Shown piece after piece: positions 8,353 through 15,761 of a DNA stretch of 44,161 nucleotides (position 1 is the stretch's first letter; every line of letters starts with the position of its first letter). Source of the stretch: Bacteroidota bacterium (GTDB lineage Bacteria; Bacteroidota; Bacteroidia; Chitinophagales; Chitinophagaceae); NCBI GenBank assembly GCA_018268135.1, contig JAFDXD010000094.1:1-44161 (forward strand). The letters are read 5' to 3'. The notes beneath the pieces were generated by a model. It saw only the letters and a list, made by a program, of their open reading frames with translations. It did no database searches and was not told the DNA's origin. The translations under genes were made by a program, and so were the position numbers.

Positions 8353-9303
8353 TTAGTCTTTGTAAATACCTACAACATGCTCTCCCTGGCTGTTTAGCAT
8401 TGCACGATACATGCCAGCGCTGTTAAATACCATTCCCGTATTTCCTTTGGCATCTACTCCTATCATTCCGCCTTCGCCACCCATTGCCAGTAATTTTACA
8501 TGTACTACTTCATTCATGGCTTGCTGCAATGTCATCCCTTTGTATTCCATCAGGCAGCTTACATCGTACGCCGCTACTGCTCGTATAAATGGCTCGCCAT
8601 GCCCTGTACAGCTTATAGCACAGGTATTATTGTTGGCATAAGTGCCGGCGCCAATCAAGGGGCTATCGCCAATGCGTCCATATTTTTTATTAGTCATTCC
8701 ACCGGTACTTGTGGCTGCGGCAATGTTTCCAAATGCATCGCAGGCTACAGCGCCCACTGTTCCAAATTTTTTATCTTTCATCAATTCTTCAAGCCCCTGA
8801 TGGGTATGGTCTAATGAATAATTATCACTATCACGCATTTGTTTCCATTGATCGTATCTAAATTGAGAGAAAAAATATTCATCAGGCTCTAATTTAATCC
8901 CTTGCTTTATGGCAAAATCGTTTGCGCCTTTTCCACTTAAAAATACATGGTTGCTATTGTTCATTACTTCTTCTGCCAGCTCAATGGGGTTGCGTACATT
9001 GCGTACACCGGCTACAGACCCGGCTTCCAGGGTTTTGCCATCCATAATAGCAGCATCCATTTCCTGAACTCCTTTTTTGGTAAATACCGAGCCACGGCCT
9101 GCATTAAACAACAGGTTGTCTTCTAAAACTACAATGGCTGCTTTTACAGCATGAGCCGATGTGCCATCCTGTTCTAATACAGCATATCCGGCTTTTAGCG
9201 CATCATCAAGGCCCTTTATGTATGCTGCTTCCAGCTCGGGAGTCATATCTTCTTTTAAAATAGTGCCGGCGCCGCCGTGTATTACTAACGATAATGGTTG
9301 CAT
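8353..9303 (-). CDS. iaaA: Isoaspartyl peptidase/L-asparaginase (Ntn hydrolase)
   Basis: The product cleaves beta-aspartyl peptides and often asparagine. It belongs to the plant-type asparaginase family, made as a precursor that cuts itself to expose a catalytic threonine. The nucleophile is T182 in GTVGAVACD, and the subunit break would fall between G181 and T182. Other marks are the N-terminal HGGAGT, NAGRGSVFT (67-75), STGGMTNK (199-206) and GRIGDSPLIGAGTYA (209-223). The 316-residue length is normal. No signal peptide is visible, so it is a cytoplasmic form, whereas many Bacteroidota homologues are periplasmic. It stands alone, with 154 bases to ispD and 191 to the permease. Confidence 0.93.
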   Translation of the reverse strand: MQPLSLVIHGGAGTILKEDMTPELEAAYIKGLDDALKAGYAVLEQDGTSAHAVKAAIVVLEDNLLFNAGRGSVFTKKGVQEMDAAIMDGKTLEAGSVAGVRNVRNPIELAEEVMNNSNHVFLSGKGANDFAIKQGIKLEPDEYFFSQFRYDQWKQMRDSDNYSLDHTHQGLEELMKDKKFGTVGAVACDAFGNIAAATSTGGMTNKKYGRIGDSPLIGAGTYANNNTCAISCTGHGEPFIRAVAAYDVSCLMEYKGMTLQQAMNEVVHVKLLAMGGEGGMIGVDAKGNTGMVFNSAGMYRAMLNSQGEHVVGIYKD

Positions 9304-9494
9304 ATTTAAGATGGTATTAAGGCAGTAAAAATATTTAATTTAACTGCAAATGCAATCGAAGATTTTGTGCACTTATTTGAAAGTATGTTAATAAATTATC
9401 CTTATTTTTTTAAATGTTGCAAAATGAATGTTGCCTGCACAGCTGTAGTGGCAAAAAATTATTTGCAATAGAATGCTATTAGAAGTTTAAATAT

Positions 9495-10916
9495 TTATAC
9501 CGGCTTTTTATTGGCCACTGCTAAAAAATAAATAGGAATGCCTATTAATACAATGATTAAGCCGGGCCAAGTAAAATTGGGTTTATAAATAATGAGTAAT
9601 ACACAAAAAGCTATCGCCATCATAATGTAAATAGCAGGCAGCAGCGGGTATCCAAATGCTTTATAAGGCCTTTCCATATCGGGCCTTTTTTTGCGAAGGA
9701 CAAAAATCCCAAAAATGGTAAGAGCATAAAACATAACTACTACAAATGAAATCATATCCAACAGATCGCCGTACTTACCGCTTAAGCAAAGTATGGATGC
9801 TACCAGGCATTGTATCCACAAGGCAAACTCCGGCACTTCATATTTATTAAGGGTGCCTGTTTTTTTGAAAAACAATCCATCTTTGGCCATGGTATAGTAA
9901 ACCCTGGCGCCGGCAAGTATCAGGCCATTGTTGCAACCAAAAGTAGATATCATAATCATAACTGCAATTACATAAGCCCCAATGCTCCCAAATATTTGTG
10001 TACTAGCGGTAACGGCTACACGATCCTGGGCTGCTGACGCTATATCCTGCAATGGCAATACACTGATGTACATAATATTTACGGTAACATATATGAGTGT
10101 TACTATCAGGGTTCCTAAAAAAAGGCTGAGGCCGATATTGCGTTTGGGATTGCGAACTTCACCTGCTATAAAAGTTACATTATTCCAGGCATCGCTACTG
10201 AAGATAGAGCCTACCATGGAGGCTGCAATAGCGCCCAGTATTGCACTTCCGGCTACTCCTCCAATAATGGAGCCATCTGCTCCACGCTCTTTCATGGCCC
10301 AGGCATCGGCCCAGTTTGCCTGCCAAATGCTTGATTTTGCTGCTAGCAATAAGCCAAAAATAATTAAGCCAAAAAGCGATAATAATTTAATGACGGTAAA
10401 TGTGGTTTGTATCATTTTACCTCCTTTTATTCCTTTGGTATTGATGTAGGTTAAAAAAATAATGAGGGCAATAGATACAAGCTGTGCCGGGTAAATTTTT
10501 AAAGAGCCTATATGTAAAAGTATATTGGCATCATTTAGCTCCAGGGCAGGAATAAAATACCCTGCAAACTTTGAAAATGCTACGCCCACTGCGGCAATGG
10601 TAGCCGTTTGAATAACTGCAAAAAAACTCCAGCCATACAAAAAACCGGCTAGCGGATTAAATGCTTCTTTTAAATATACATACTGGCCTCCTGCTTTTGG
10701 AAACATGGCGCTTAACTCGCCATAGCTAAGTGCGGCAGTAAGTGTCATAAACCCAGTAAGCAGCCATACTACTATGAGCCAGCCGGCACTGCCTACATGG
10801 CGTGTAATATCTGCGCTTACAATAAATATTCCGGAGCCAATCATTGATCCGGCTACTATCATTGTGGCATCTAATAATCCTAAAGATGGTTTAAAAGTTT
10901 GTGTAGTATCACTCAT
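9495..10916 (-). CDS. APC-family amino acid permease
   Basis: This is a predicted inner-membrane amino acid transporter of about 473 residues with 12 hydrophobic helices. The first helix carries the APC-family signature MIVAGSMIGSGIF, whose glycine-rich unwound segment binds the substrate carboxylate in characterised members. The closing region resembles LAT/YfnA-type exchangers (LRKKRPDMERPYKAFGYPLLP). The substrate is unknown. I chose ATG 10916 (MSDTTQTFKPSLG) over an in-frame upstream start at 10979, because that extension runs through the terminator hairpin of the preceding gene. The asparaginase gene downstream suggests an amino-acid-use setting, but no operon is proven. Confidence 0.92.
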   Translation of the reverse strand: MSDTTQTFKPSLGLLDATMIVAGSMIGSGIFIVSADITRHVGSAGWLIVVWLLTGFMTLTAALSYGELSAMFPKAGGQYVYLKEAFNPLAGFLYGWSFFAVIQTATIAAVGVAFSKFAGYFIPALELNDANILLHIGSLKIYPAQLVSIALIIFLTYINTKGIKGGKMIQTTFTVIKLLSLFGLIIFGLLLAAKSSIWQANWADAWAMKERGADGSIIGGVAGSAILGAIAASMVGSIFSSDAWNNVTFIAGEVRNPKRNIGLSLFLGTLIVTLIYVTVNIMYISVLPLQDIASAAQDRVAVTASTQIFGSIGAYVIAVMIMISTFGCNNGLILAGARVYYTMAKDGLFFKKTGTLNKYEVPEFALWIQCLVASILCLSGKYGDLLDMISFVVVMFYALTIFGIFVLRKKRPDMERPYKAFGYPLLPAIYIMMAIAFCVLLIIYKPNFTWPGLIIVLIGIPIYFLAVANKKPV

Positions 10917-10942
10917 ACTGCAATTGTTTTTTATTAAAAAGC

Positions 10943-10973
10943 AAAAAAAAATCCCGGCCTTTATGAGACCGGG
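10943..10973 (-). terminator. Rho-independent terminator of the OmpH-like gene
   Basis: On the minus strand, CCCGGTCT pairs with AGGCCGGG (one G-T pair) around a CATAA loop and is followed by nine T residues after one A. It lies 30 bases past the OmpH-like stop and before the permease start, separating the two genes into different transcripts. Confidence 0.88.
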
Positions 10974-11002
10974 TGTCAAGATAATTAATTCTGTTTACAT
11001 TA

Positions 11003-11614
11003 TCAGTTGTCTTGCTGCTTCATTTTTTCATTCATGCCTTTTACTACATCAGCGGTAATATTCAGGCTGGAGTCTTTATACACCAAATAATCGAGACCGG
11101 TACCGGTGGTGAGGATGTAAGTGTAATTATGCATTTTATTGTATTCCGATAAAAAATCTTTTAATTTTTTCTGAATATCATCCATAAACTTATAGCTTTT
11201 TTCATTCAACTTTTGGGTAAGGGCTTGTTTTTTGCCATCTACCTGCTGCTGTTGCTGCAATAGCGATGTTTGAAATTTTTCTGCTTCTTCTTGTGTAATG
11301 GATGAGCCTTTTTTTAGAAACTGGTTTTTTTGATTTTCCAGGCCTCTATAACTGTTTTGCCAATCTGCTTCTATGCTTTTTTGCTCAGTTTCCAGCTCTT
11401 TACGTTTGTCTTTTATGTAGGTAATCTTTTCGTTTAGCGAGTCTAAATCTACGTAAGCAATGGGTGCCTGGCTGCTATTGACGGTACTTGCTATTGTTGA
11501 TGAATTTGGTTTTTCAAGTTTGCTTTGTACAGTGTGTTGACTATACACATGGTAATATAAATAACCCACTGCCAAAATTAATACAACATTTAAAATAGTA
11601 GATACATTCTTCAT
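11003..11614 (-). CDS. OmpH/Skp-family periplasmic chaperone-like protein
   Basis: The 203-residue protein has one N-terminal hydrophobic segment (about 7-25), a signal or anchor, followed by APIAYVDLDSLNEKI. This is the usual start of the OmpH/Skp fold, whose members hold unfolded outer-membrane proteins. A long glutamine- and lysine-rich coiled coil (about 65-160) forms the tentacle. The C-terminal YILTTGTGLDYLVYKDSSLNIT and the closing VVKGMNEK are typical of Bacteroidota members. Nothing resembling bamA or another OMP-assembly gene adjoins it. It ends at a strong terminator. The chaperone role rests on family membership only. Confidence 0.85.
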   Translation of the reverse strand: MKNVSTILNVVLILAVGYLYYHVYSQHTVQSKLEKPNSSTIASTVNSSQAPIAYVDLDSLNEKITYIKDKRKELETEQKSIEADWQNSYRGLENQKNQFLKKGSSITQEEAEKFQTSLLQQQQQVDGKKQALTQKLNEKSYKFMDDIQKKLKDFLSEYNKMHNYTYILTTGTGLDYLVYKDSSLNITADVVKGMNEKMKQQDN

Positions 11615-11867
11615 TTATGCAAAAATTTGTTTGGTCGGCAAGATAATAACAAAGCTTTATGTAGCAATAGAGTGGGAGGCACTTTTAGGAAAGGCTTAAC
11701 GGTAGTAATGTTAATGGCGCCAATTGGGTAAAATATTAAAGCCTGCCGGAGAAATATTGCTTGCCAACATTTATTTGCTTTGAACAATTTATTGAATAGG
11801 GGTGCCGAAAAATAATAGAAAGTGCCTTTTTATATGTTGCTATGAAAGGCAAGAGCCGGGCCTAATA

Positions 11868-11929
11868 GCCCTGATAGGAGCTACTACCGCCCCCGGCCTT
11901 TGCGGGGGAGTAGTAGCGGATAGCAGGAC
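11868..11929. ncRNA. Structured RNA candidate resembling the Bacteroidota Flavo-1 motif
   Basis: The 317-base gap between two divergent genes contains a nested, GC-rich structure. An outer stem CCTG (11870-11873) pairs with CAGG (11924-11927). A symmetric 6x6 internal loop follows, ATAGGA facing GGATAG. Next is an 8-bp stem, GCTACTAC (11880-11887) with GTAGTAGC (11910-11917). After a small bulge, CCCCCG pairs with CGGGGG around a seven-base loop. Conserved purine-rich internal loops between strong stems are the layout I recall for Flavo-1 RNAs, but I could not run a covariance search. As drawn it reads on the plus strand, where the loop sequences match my recollection, though orientation is not proven. 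Function unknown. Confidence 0.6.
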
Positions 11930-12021
11930 CCATGCTGATAAAAACTTATGCCGGGCTTCTTAAAAAAAATATTTTTTATTGCCTTAAAATTTTATTTGCG
12001 AATTTGCAAATAAAAAGCGGA

Positions 12022-12516
12022 ATGAAATTTAGAAATGCGGGGTTGGATGATTTACCGGTAATTGTTGCCATTTATAATTCTACCATTGCGGGGCGAATGG
12101 TAACGGCTGATTTAAAACCGGTGCAAGTGGCGGAAAAAATAAATTGGTATAACAATCACACTGCAGATAAGCGGCCATTGTGGATGGTGGAAACAGATGA
12201 AGACGAAGTAATTGGCTGGGTTAGCTTTCAGGATTTTTATGGAAGACCCGCTTATGCAGGTACTGCTGAAGTGAGCATTTACCTGGATGAAAAATACAGG
12301 GGCAAAGGTTTTGGAAAAAAAATTCTTGAATATGTTTTTACAAAGTGCAAAGGGCTTTGTATTGATACGCTGTTGGGTTTTATTTTTGCTCACAATGCAG
12401 CCAGCATTCAAATGTTTATGGCCCTTGGTTTTGAAGAGTGGGGGCATCTGAAAGATATTGCTAATATGGATGGTGAATTGTGCAGCCTTAAAATTTTTGG
12501 AAAGAAAATTTTTTAA
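12022..12516 (+). CDS. GNAT N-acetyltransferase (Pat/phosphinothricin-acetyltransferase-like)
   Basis: The 164-residue protein shows the GNAT fold: acceptor-side start FRNAGLDDLPVIVAIYN, central strand AEVSIYLDE, and the acetyl-CoA pyrophosphate loop RGKGFGKK (93-100), followed by a late strand with ALGFEEWGHL. Its best resemblance is to the phosphinothricin/methionine-sulfone acetyltransferase subgroup, but the true substrate is unknown. I chose ATG 12022. The frame is open upstream to 11932, but the extra 30 residues would begin just after the structured RNA element and have no family match. It converges on the fasciclin gene across a shared terminator. Confidence 0.85.
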   Translation: MKFRNAGLDDLPVIVAIYNSTIAGRMVTADLKPVQVAEKINWYNNHTADKRPLWMVETDEDEVIGWVSFQDFYGRPAYAGTAEVSIYLDEKYRGKGFGKKILEYVFTKCKGLCIDTLLGFIFAHNAASIQMFMALGFEEWGHLKDIANMDGELCSLKIFGKKIF

Positions 12517-12557
12517 TATTCTTTTCTTTTTTTCGAATCGCCGAAAGACATAATAAA

Positions 12558-12583
12558 AAAGCCCTGCAACTTTGCAAGGCTTT
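12558..12583. terminator. Bidirectional terminator between convergent genes
   Basis: AAAGCC (12558-12563) pairs with GGCTTT (12578-12583), and an inner TGCA/TGCA stem continues past one mismatch. An A-run precedes the stem, giving a T-run on the minus strand. It sits 42 bases past the GNAT stop and 18 bases past the fasciclin stop. Confidence 0.75.
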
Positions 12584-12600
12584 AAATGAACCACTGAAAT

Positions 12601-13167
12601 CTACATTTTCATAGAAGGCATTAGTACATGATCTATTACATGTATTACTCCATTGCTTTGGTTTACATCTTTGATGGTTACCATTGCCCAGCCTCCTTTT
12701 TCGTCTTTAATAATTAAATGCTTTCCTTTCATAGATGCATATAAATTTCCACCAGCTACGGTTTTTAGTGTGGCTGTACCATGGCCTTCTTTTATCATTT
12801 TCATTATATCTTCTGAAGAGAGCTTTCCTGCTACTACATGATAGGTTAAAATGCCTGTAAGGGTACTTTTGTTTTCGGGTTTTAACAGGTTATCAACGGT
12901 GCCGGCGGGTAGTAATTTAAATGCTTCGTTGGTAGGTGCAAATACTGTAAAGGGGCCATCACTTTCGAGAGTTTCTACCAGGCCGGCGGCTTTTACGGCA
13001 GCTACTAATGTGGTGTGGTCTTTACTGTTTACTGCGTTTTGTACAATGTTTTTTGATGGGTACATGGCTGCTCCGCCAACTGTTACCGTTTTTTCCATTT
13101 GTGCAAATGATGCATTAGCAAATAGGGCTAATGTTGCAATCATTGCAATTTTTTTAATCGGATTCAT
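12601..13167 (-). CDS. Secreted fasciclin (FAS1) domain protein
   Basis: The 188-residue protein has a clear signal peptide (about 1-22, cleavage at SFA-QM) and one FAS1 domain from about residue 40 to the end. The first conserved block, FTVFAPTNEAFKLLP, and the closing block, VIHVIDHVLMP, are both present, with the YHVVAGKL strand between them. FAS1 proteins mediate adhesion or envelope contacts, and single-domain secreted forms are common in Bacteroidota with unknown ligands. The gene has its own terminator. Its upstream region holds a palindrome described separately, which could be an operator. Confidence 0.93.
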   Translation of the reverse strand: MNPIKKIAMIATLALFANASFAQMEKTVTVGGAAMYPSKNIVQNAVNSKDHTTLVAAVKAAGLVETLESDGPFTVFAPTNEAFKLLPAGTVDNLLKPENKSTLTGILTYHVVAGKLSSEDIMKMIKEGHGTATLKTVAGGNLYASMKGKHLIIKDEKGGWAMVTIKDVNQSNGVIHVIDHVLMPSMKM

Positions 13168-13197
13168 TTTTTTAAAATTTATTTTTTTTAAAATTGT

Positions 13198-13222
13198 TGT
13201 TACAGTTACATGTACGGTAACA
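13198..13222. promoter_or_regulatory. Possible operator palindrome upstream of the fasciclin gene
   Basis: TGTTAC (13198-13203) is mirrored by GTAACA (13217-13222), with a further GTTACATGTAC segment inside. It begins 31 bases upstream of the fasciclin start, a position suited to a repressor or activator site. No -7 box could be fixed here, and the assignment is weak. Confidence 0.25.
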
Positions 13223-13327
13223 GCATTACTTTGGTTTTATATTTTCTAAAAAAAAATAAATTCAATTTGCAATGAATGATTTTTAAATTATAAAAAAGAG
13301 ATAGGAATAGAAAGGGTGAAGCAAAAA

Positions 13328-13354
13328 AAATGCAGCAATTTAAATGCTGCATTT
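13328..13354 (-). terminator. Terminator of the sprE-like/PBP1A operon
   Basis: AAATGCAGCA (13328-13337) pairs perfectly with TGCTGCATTT (13345-13354). On the minus strand the stem runs into eight consecutive T residues. It begins a few bases after the PBP1A stop. Confidence 0.9.
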
Positions 13355-13358
13355 GTAT

Positions 13359-15731
13359 TTAATAATCGTTATTGGTTTTTGGTTTAGGCTTTGGCGCCGT
13401 GGTTTTGTTTTCGGCTGGTTTTATTGCATTGGGTGTAGTATTTGTAGGTTTATTATCTTTTTTATCTTCTTTATTGTTTTCTTTCTTTATGTTGTTTGCG
13501 CTATCTATATTTTTATTTTGCATATCGGTTTCGTCTTGTAAAAAATCTTCTGCATCTCCGTTGCCATTATCTTCAGTAAGCGAGTCGCCGCTGTTTACAA
13601 TAGCATTAAACCTGCTATCTGCAAATATGGGATCGTTTACTAATTCGGCAGGTACAGTAAATTCTTTTTGCGTTGTATAGTCAGAAAGGGTTTTATCAGC
13701 ATAAACTTTGCTCATAAAAATCCCCCATTTTGGAGAAGCAGTTTCAGCACCGCCTCCATTTGGATAAATAGGGATGAAAGGGTCTTCGCATCCTACCCAT
13801 GTGCCTGCAAGTATTTGTGGGGTATAGCCAATAAACCAACCATCGGTATGGCTATTGGTGGTACCGGTTTTGCCGGCTTTTTGTACTGGTATGTTATAAC
13901 TATTAAGCCTGCGTGCAGTACCCGATGCAATTACACCCTGCATCATTTTTACCATGGTATAAGCGTCTGCTTCGCTTATTACCTGCTTGCTTTGCGATGT
14001 GGCAAATTCATGTATTAAATTTCCGTCTTTATCTTCTATACGGCTGATATACACCGGCGCAGTATTATACCCTTTATTTGGGAACATGGTATATGCCTGC
14101 AACATTTGTATCATGGGAATATCGGCTGCGCCTAAAGCGATTGACGGGTAATTAGGAATATTAGCTTTAATGCCGCACTGATGTGCAAATTCAACAGTAC
14201 GCTTGGGGCCTACAATGGCCATTAAATGCCAGGCTGCGCCATTTAAAGATTTTGCAAGGCAATATGCCATGGTGCCGCCGCCTGTGCTGATTGTCTTACC
14301 ACTTAGTGTGAGCGGTCCGCCGGGTATTTGAGTTTCGGGTGTATATCCTGCATCGGTTACGGCAAGTGTGTAAAGCAAAGGTTTAAAAGTAGAGCCCACC
14401 TGCCTGTTTGCCAATACATGGTCGTACTTAAACCATTTATAATTAATGCCACCAACCCAGCATTTTATTTCGCCGGTTATGGGATCCATTGCAGCAAAAG
14501 AGGTTTGTAATAATTGCTTGTGGTATTTAATAGAATCAATGGGCGTCATCACAGTATCTTTTTCATGCTTATTATTTCCCGCCCATGAAAATATTTTCAT
14601 TTTTACAGGTACAGAAAAAGATTTTCTAATATCTGCTTCACTAATACCCTGGTCTTGCATATCTTTCCAACGCTCGGTGTATTTCATAGCGTTTTCAATA
14701 ATATTTTCATGCCCTACCCAAAGTTTATTTAACCGTGGTTTTAAATAACGGTCAAGTTGCTTTTGCAGTGTGGGCATGTGTTGCTCTACAGATTCTTCGG
14801 CATATTTCTGCATTCTGGAGTCGATGGGTGTATATATTTTTAAACCATCTCTGTAAAGGTCATAAGGCTCGCCGGTTTTTGGATTGATATAGTTTTTACA
14901 CCAGTCTTTTAGTACTCCAATTAATACTCTTCTGTAATAGGGCGCTATGCCAATGTTTTCATCTATTTGTTTGTAATTGGTAATAAGTGGTTTTGCTTTT
15001 AATATACTAGCTTCTACAGAAGTTAGATAATGTTGTTTGCAATCAACCATCCTGTCAATAACGGTATTGCGCCTGTTAAGAGAGCCTCTTGGGTTGCCAA
15101 TGGGGTTATAAATAAAACCTTTAAGCATACCAACCAATACTGCGGCTTCCTGTATGTTTAGATCAGCCGGTTCTTTTTGAAAATAAGTGCGGCTTGCATT
15201 TCTAATGCCATATACATTGCCCCAAGGCGCCCGGTTTAAGTACAAAGTAATAATTTCTTCTTTGGTAAAATTTCTTTCGAGTTTTACAGCAATAATCCAC
15301 TCTTTTAGTTTATCTAACCCTCTTCTAAGAATATTGCCCTGCCCCTGGCCCAATATCATTTTTGCCAATTGCTGGGTAATGGGGCTGCCACCTCCATCGG
15401 TTCCTAATTTTAGCACAACTCTGGCCACAGCTCTGGCATCAATGCCTGAGTGTTCATAAAAATTTTGATCTTCTGTAGCAATCAATGCATGTATTACATT
15501 TGGCGATATTTCATTGTACCTTACTTCACTCCTGTTTTCTGCATAATATTTTCCCATCAATACTCCATCACTGCTAATAATTTCGCTGGCCAGGTCGGCT
15601 TCGGGGTTTTCTAATTCTTTAATAGATGGCATCTTGCCAAATAAGCCATAGTTAGCACATAAAAACATGATAATTACCAGGGCTAAGCCACCAAAGAAAA
15701 TACGCCACAATATTTTTACAGAACGAGTCAT
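13359..15731 (-). CDS. Penicillin-binding protein 1A (bifunctional glycosyltransferase/transpeptidase)
   Basis: This inner-membrane enzyme polymerises lipid II and crosslinks peptidoglycan. One membrane helix (about 8-28) is followed by a GT51 domain with catalytic E87 in ATEDQNFYEH, GGSPITQQLAK (114-124) and KLKEWIIAVKLER (141-153). The transpeptidase domain has S447-T-F-K450, S495-L-N497 and K621-T-G623. All three penicillin-binding motifs are intact. Residues about 715-790 form a low-complexity tail rich in Asn, Asp, Lys, Thr and Pro. The 790-residue length is normal for Bacteroidota PBP1A. It is the second gene of an operon, 30 bases after the sprE-like gene, and has its own terminator. 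Confidence 0.96.
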   Translation of the reverse strand: MTRSVKILWRIFFGGLALVIIMFLCANYGLFGKMPSIKELENPEADLASEIISSDGVLMGKYYAENRSEVRYNEISPNVIHALIATEDQNFYEHSGIDARAVARVVLKLGTDGGGSPITQQLAKMILGQGQGNILRRGLDKLKEWIIAVKLERNFTKEEIITLYLNRAPWGNVYGIRNASRTYFQKEPADLNIQEAAVLVGMLKGFIYNPIGNPRGSLNRRNTVIDRMVDCKQHYLTSVEASILKAKPLITNYKQIDENIGIAPYYRRVLIGVLKDWCKNYINPKTGEPYDLYRDGLKIYTPIDSRMQKYAEESVEQHMPTLQKQLDRYLKPRLNKLWVGHENIIENAMKYTERWKDMQDQGISEADIRKSFSVPVKMKIFSWAGNNKHEKDTVMTPIDSIKYHKQLLQTSFAAMDPITGEIKCWVGGINYKWFKYDHVLANRQVGSTFKPLLYTLAVTDAGYTPETQIPGGPLTLSGKTISTGGGTMAYCLAKSLNGAAWHLMAIVGPKRTVEFAHQCGIKANIPNYPSIALGAADIPMIQMLQAYTMFPNKGYNTAPVYISRIEDKDGNLIHEFATSQSKQVISEADAYTMVKMMQGVIASGTARRLNSYNIPVQKAGKTGTTNSHTDGWFIGYTPQILAGTWVGCEDPFIPIYPNGGGAETASPKWGIFMSKVYADKTLSDYTTQKEFTVPAELVNDPIFADSRFNAIVNSGDSLTEDNGNGDAEDFLQDETDMQNKNIDSANNIKKENNKEDKKDNKPTNTTPNAIKPAENKTTAPKPKPKTNNDY

Positions 15732-15761
15732 AATGTATATCCGTGTTTAATAATACAGGGG

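Noticed and set aside
10917-10979. N-terminal extension of the amino acid permease
   Set aside because: The extra 21 codons run through the terminator hairpin of the preceding gene, and the family N-terminus fits ATG 10916.
11932-12021. Extra 30 N-terminal codons of the GNAT gene
   Set aside because: No family similarity. They begin directly after the structured RNA element, and ATG 12022 gives a standard GNAT start.
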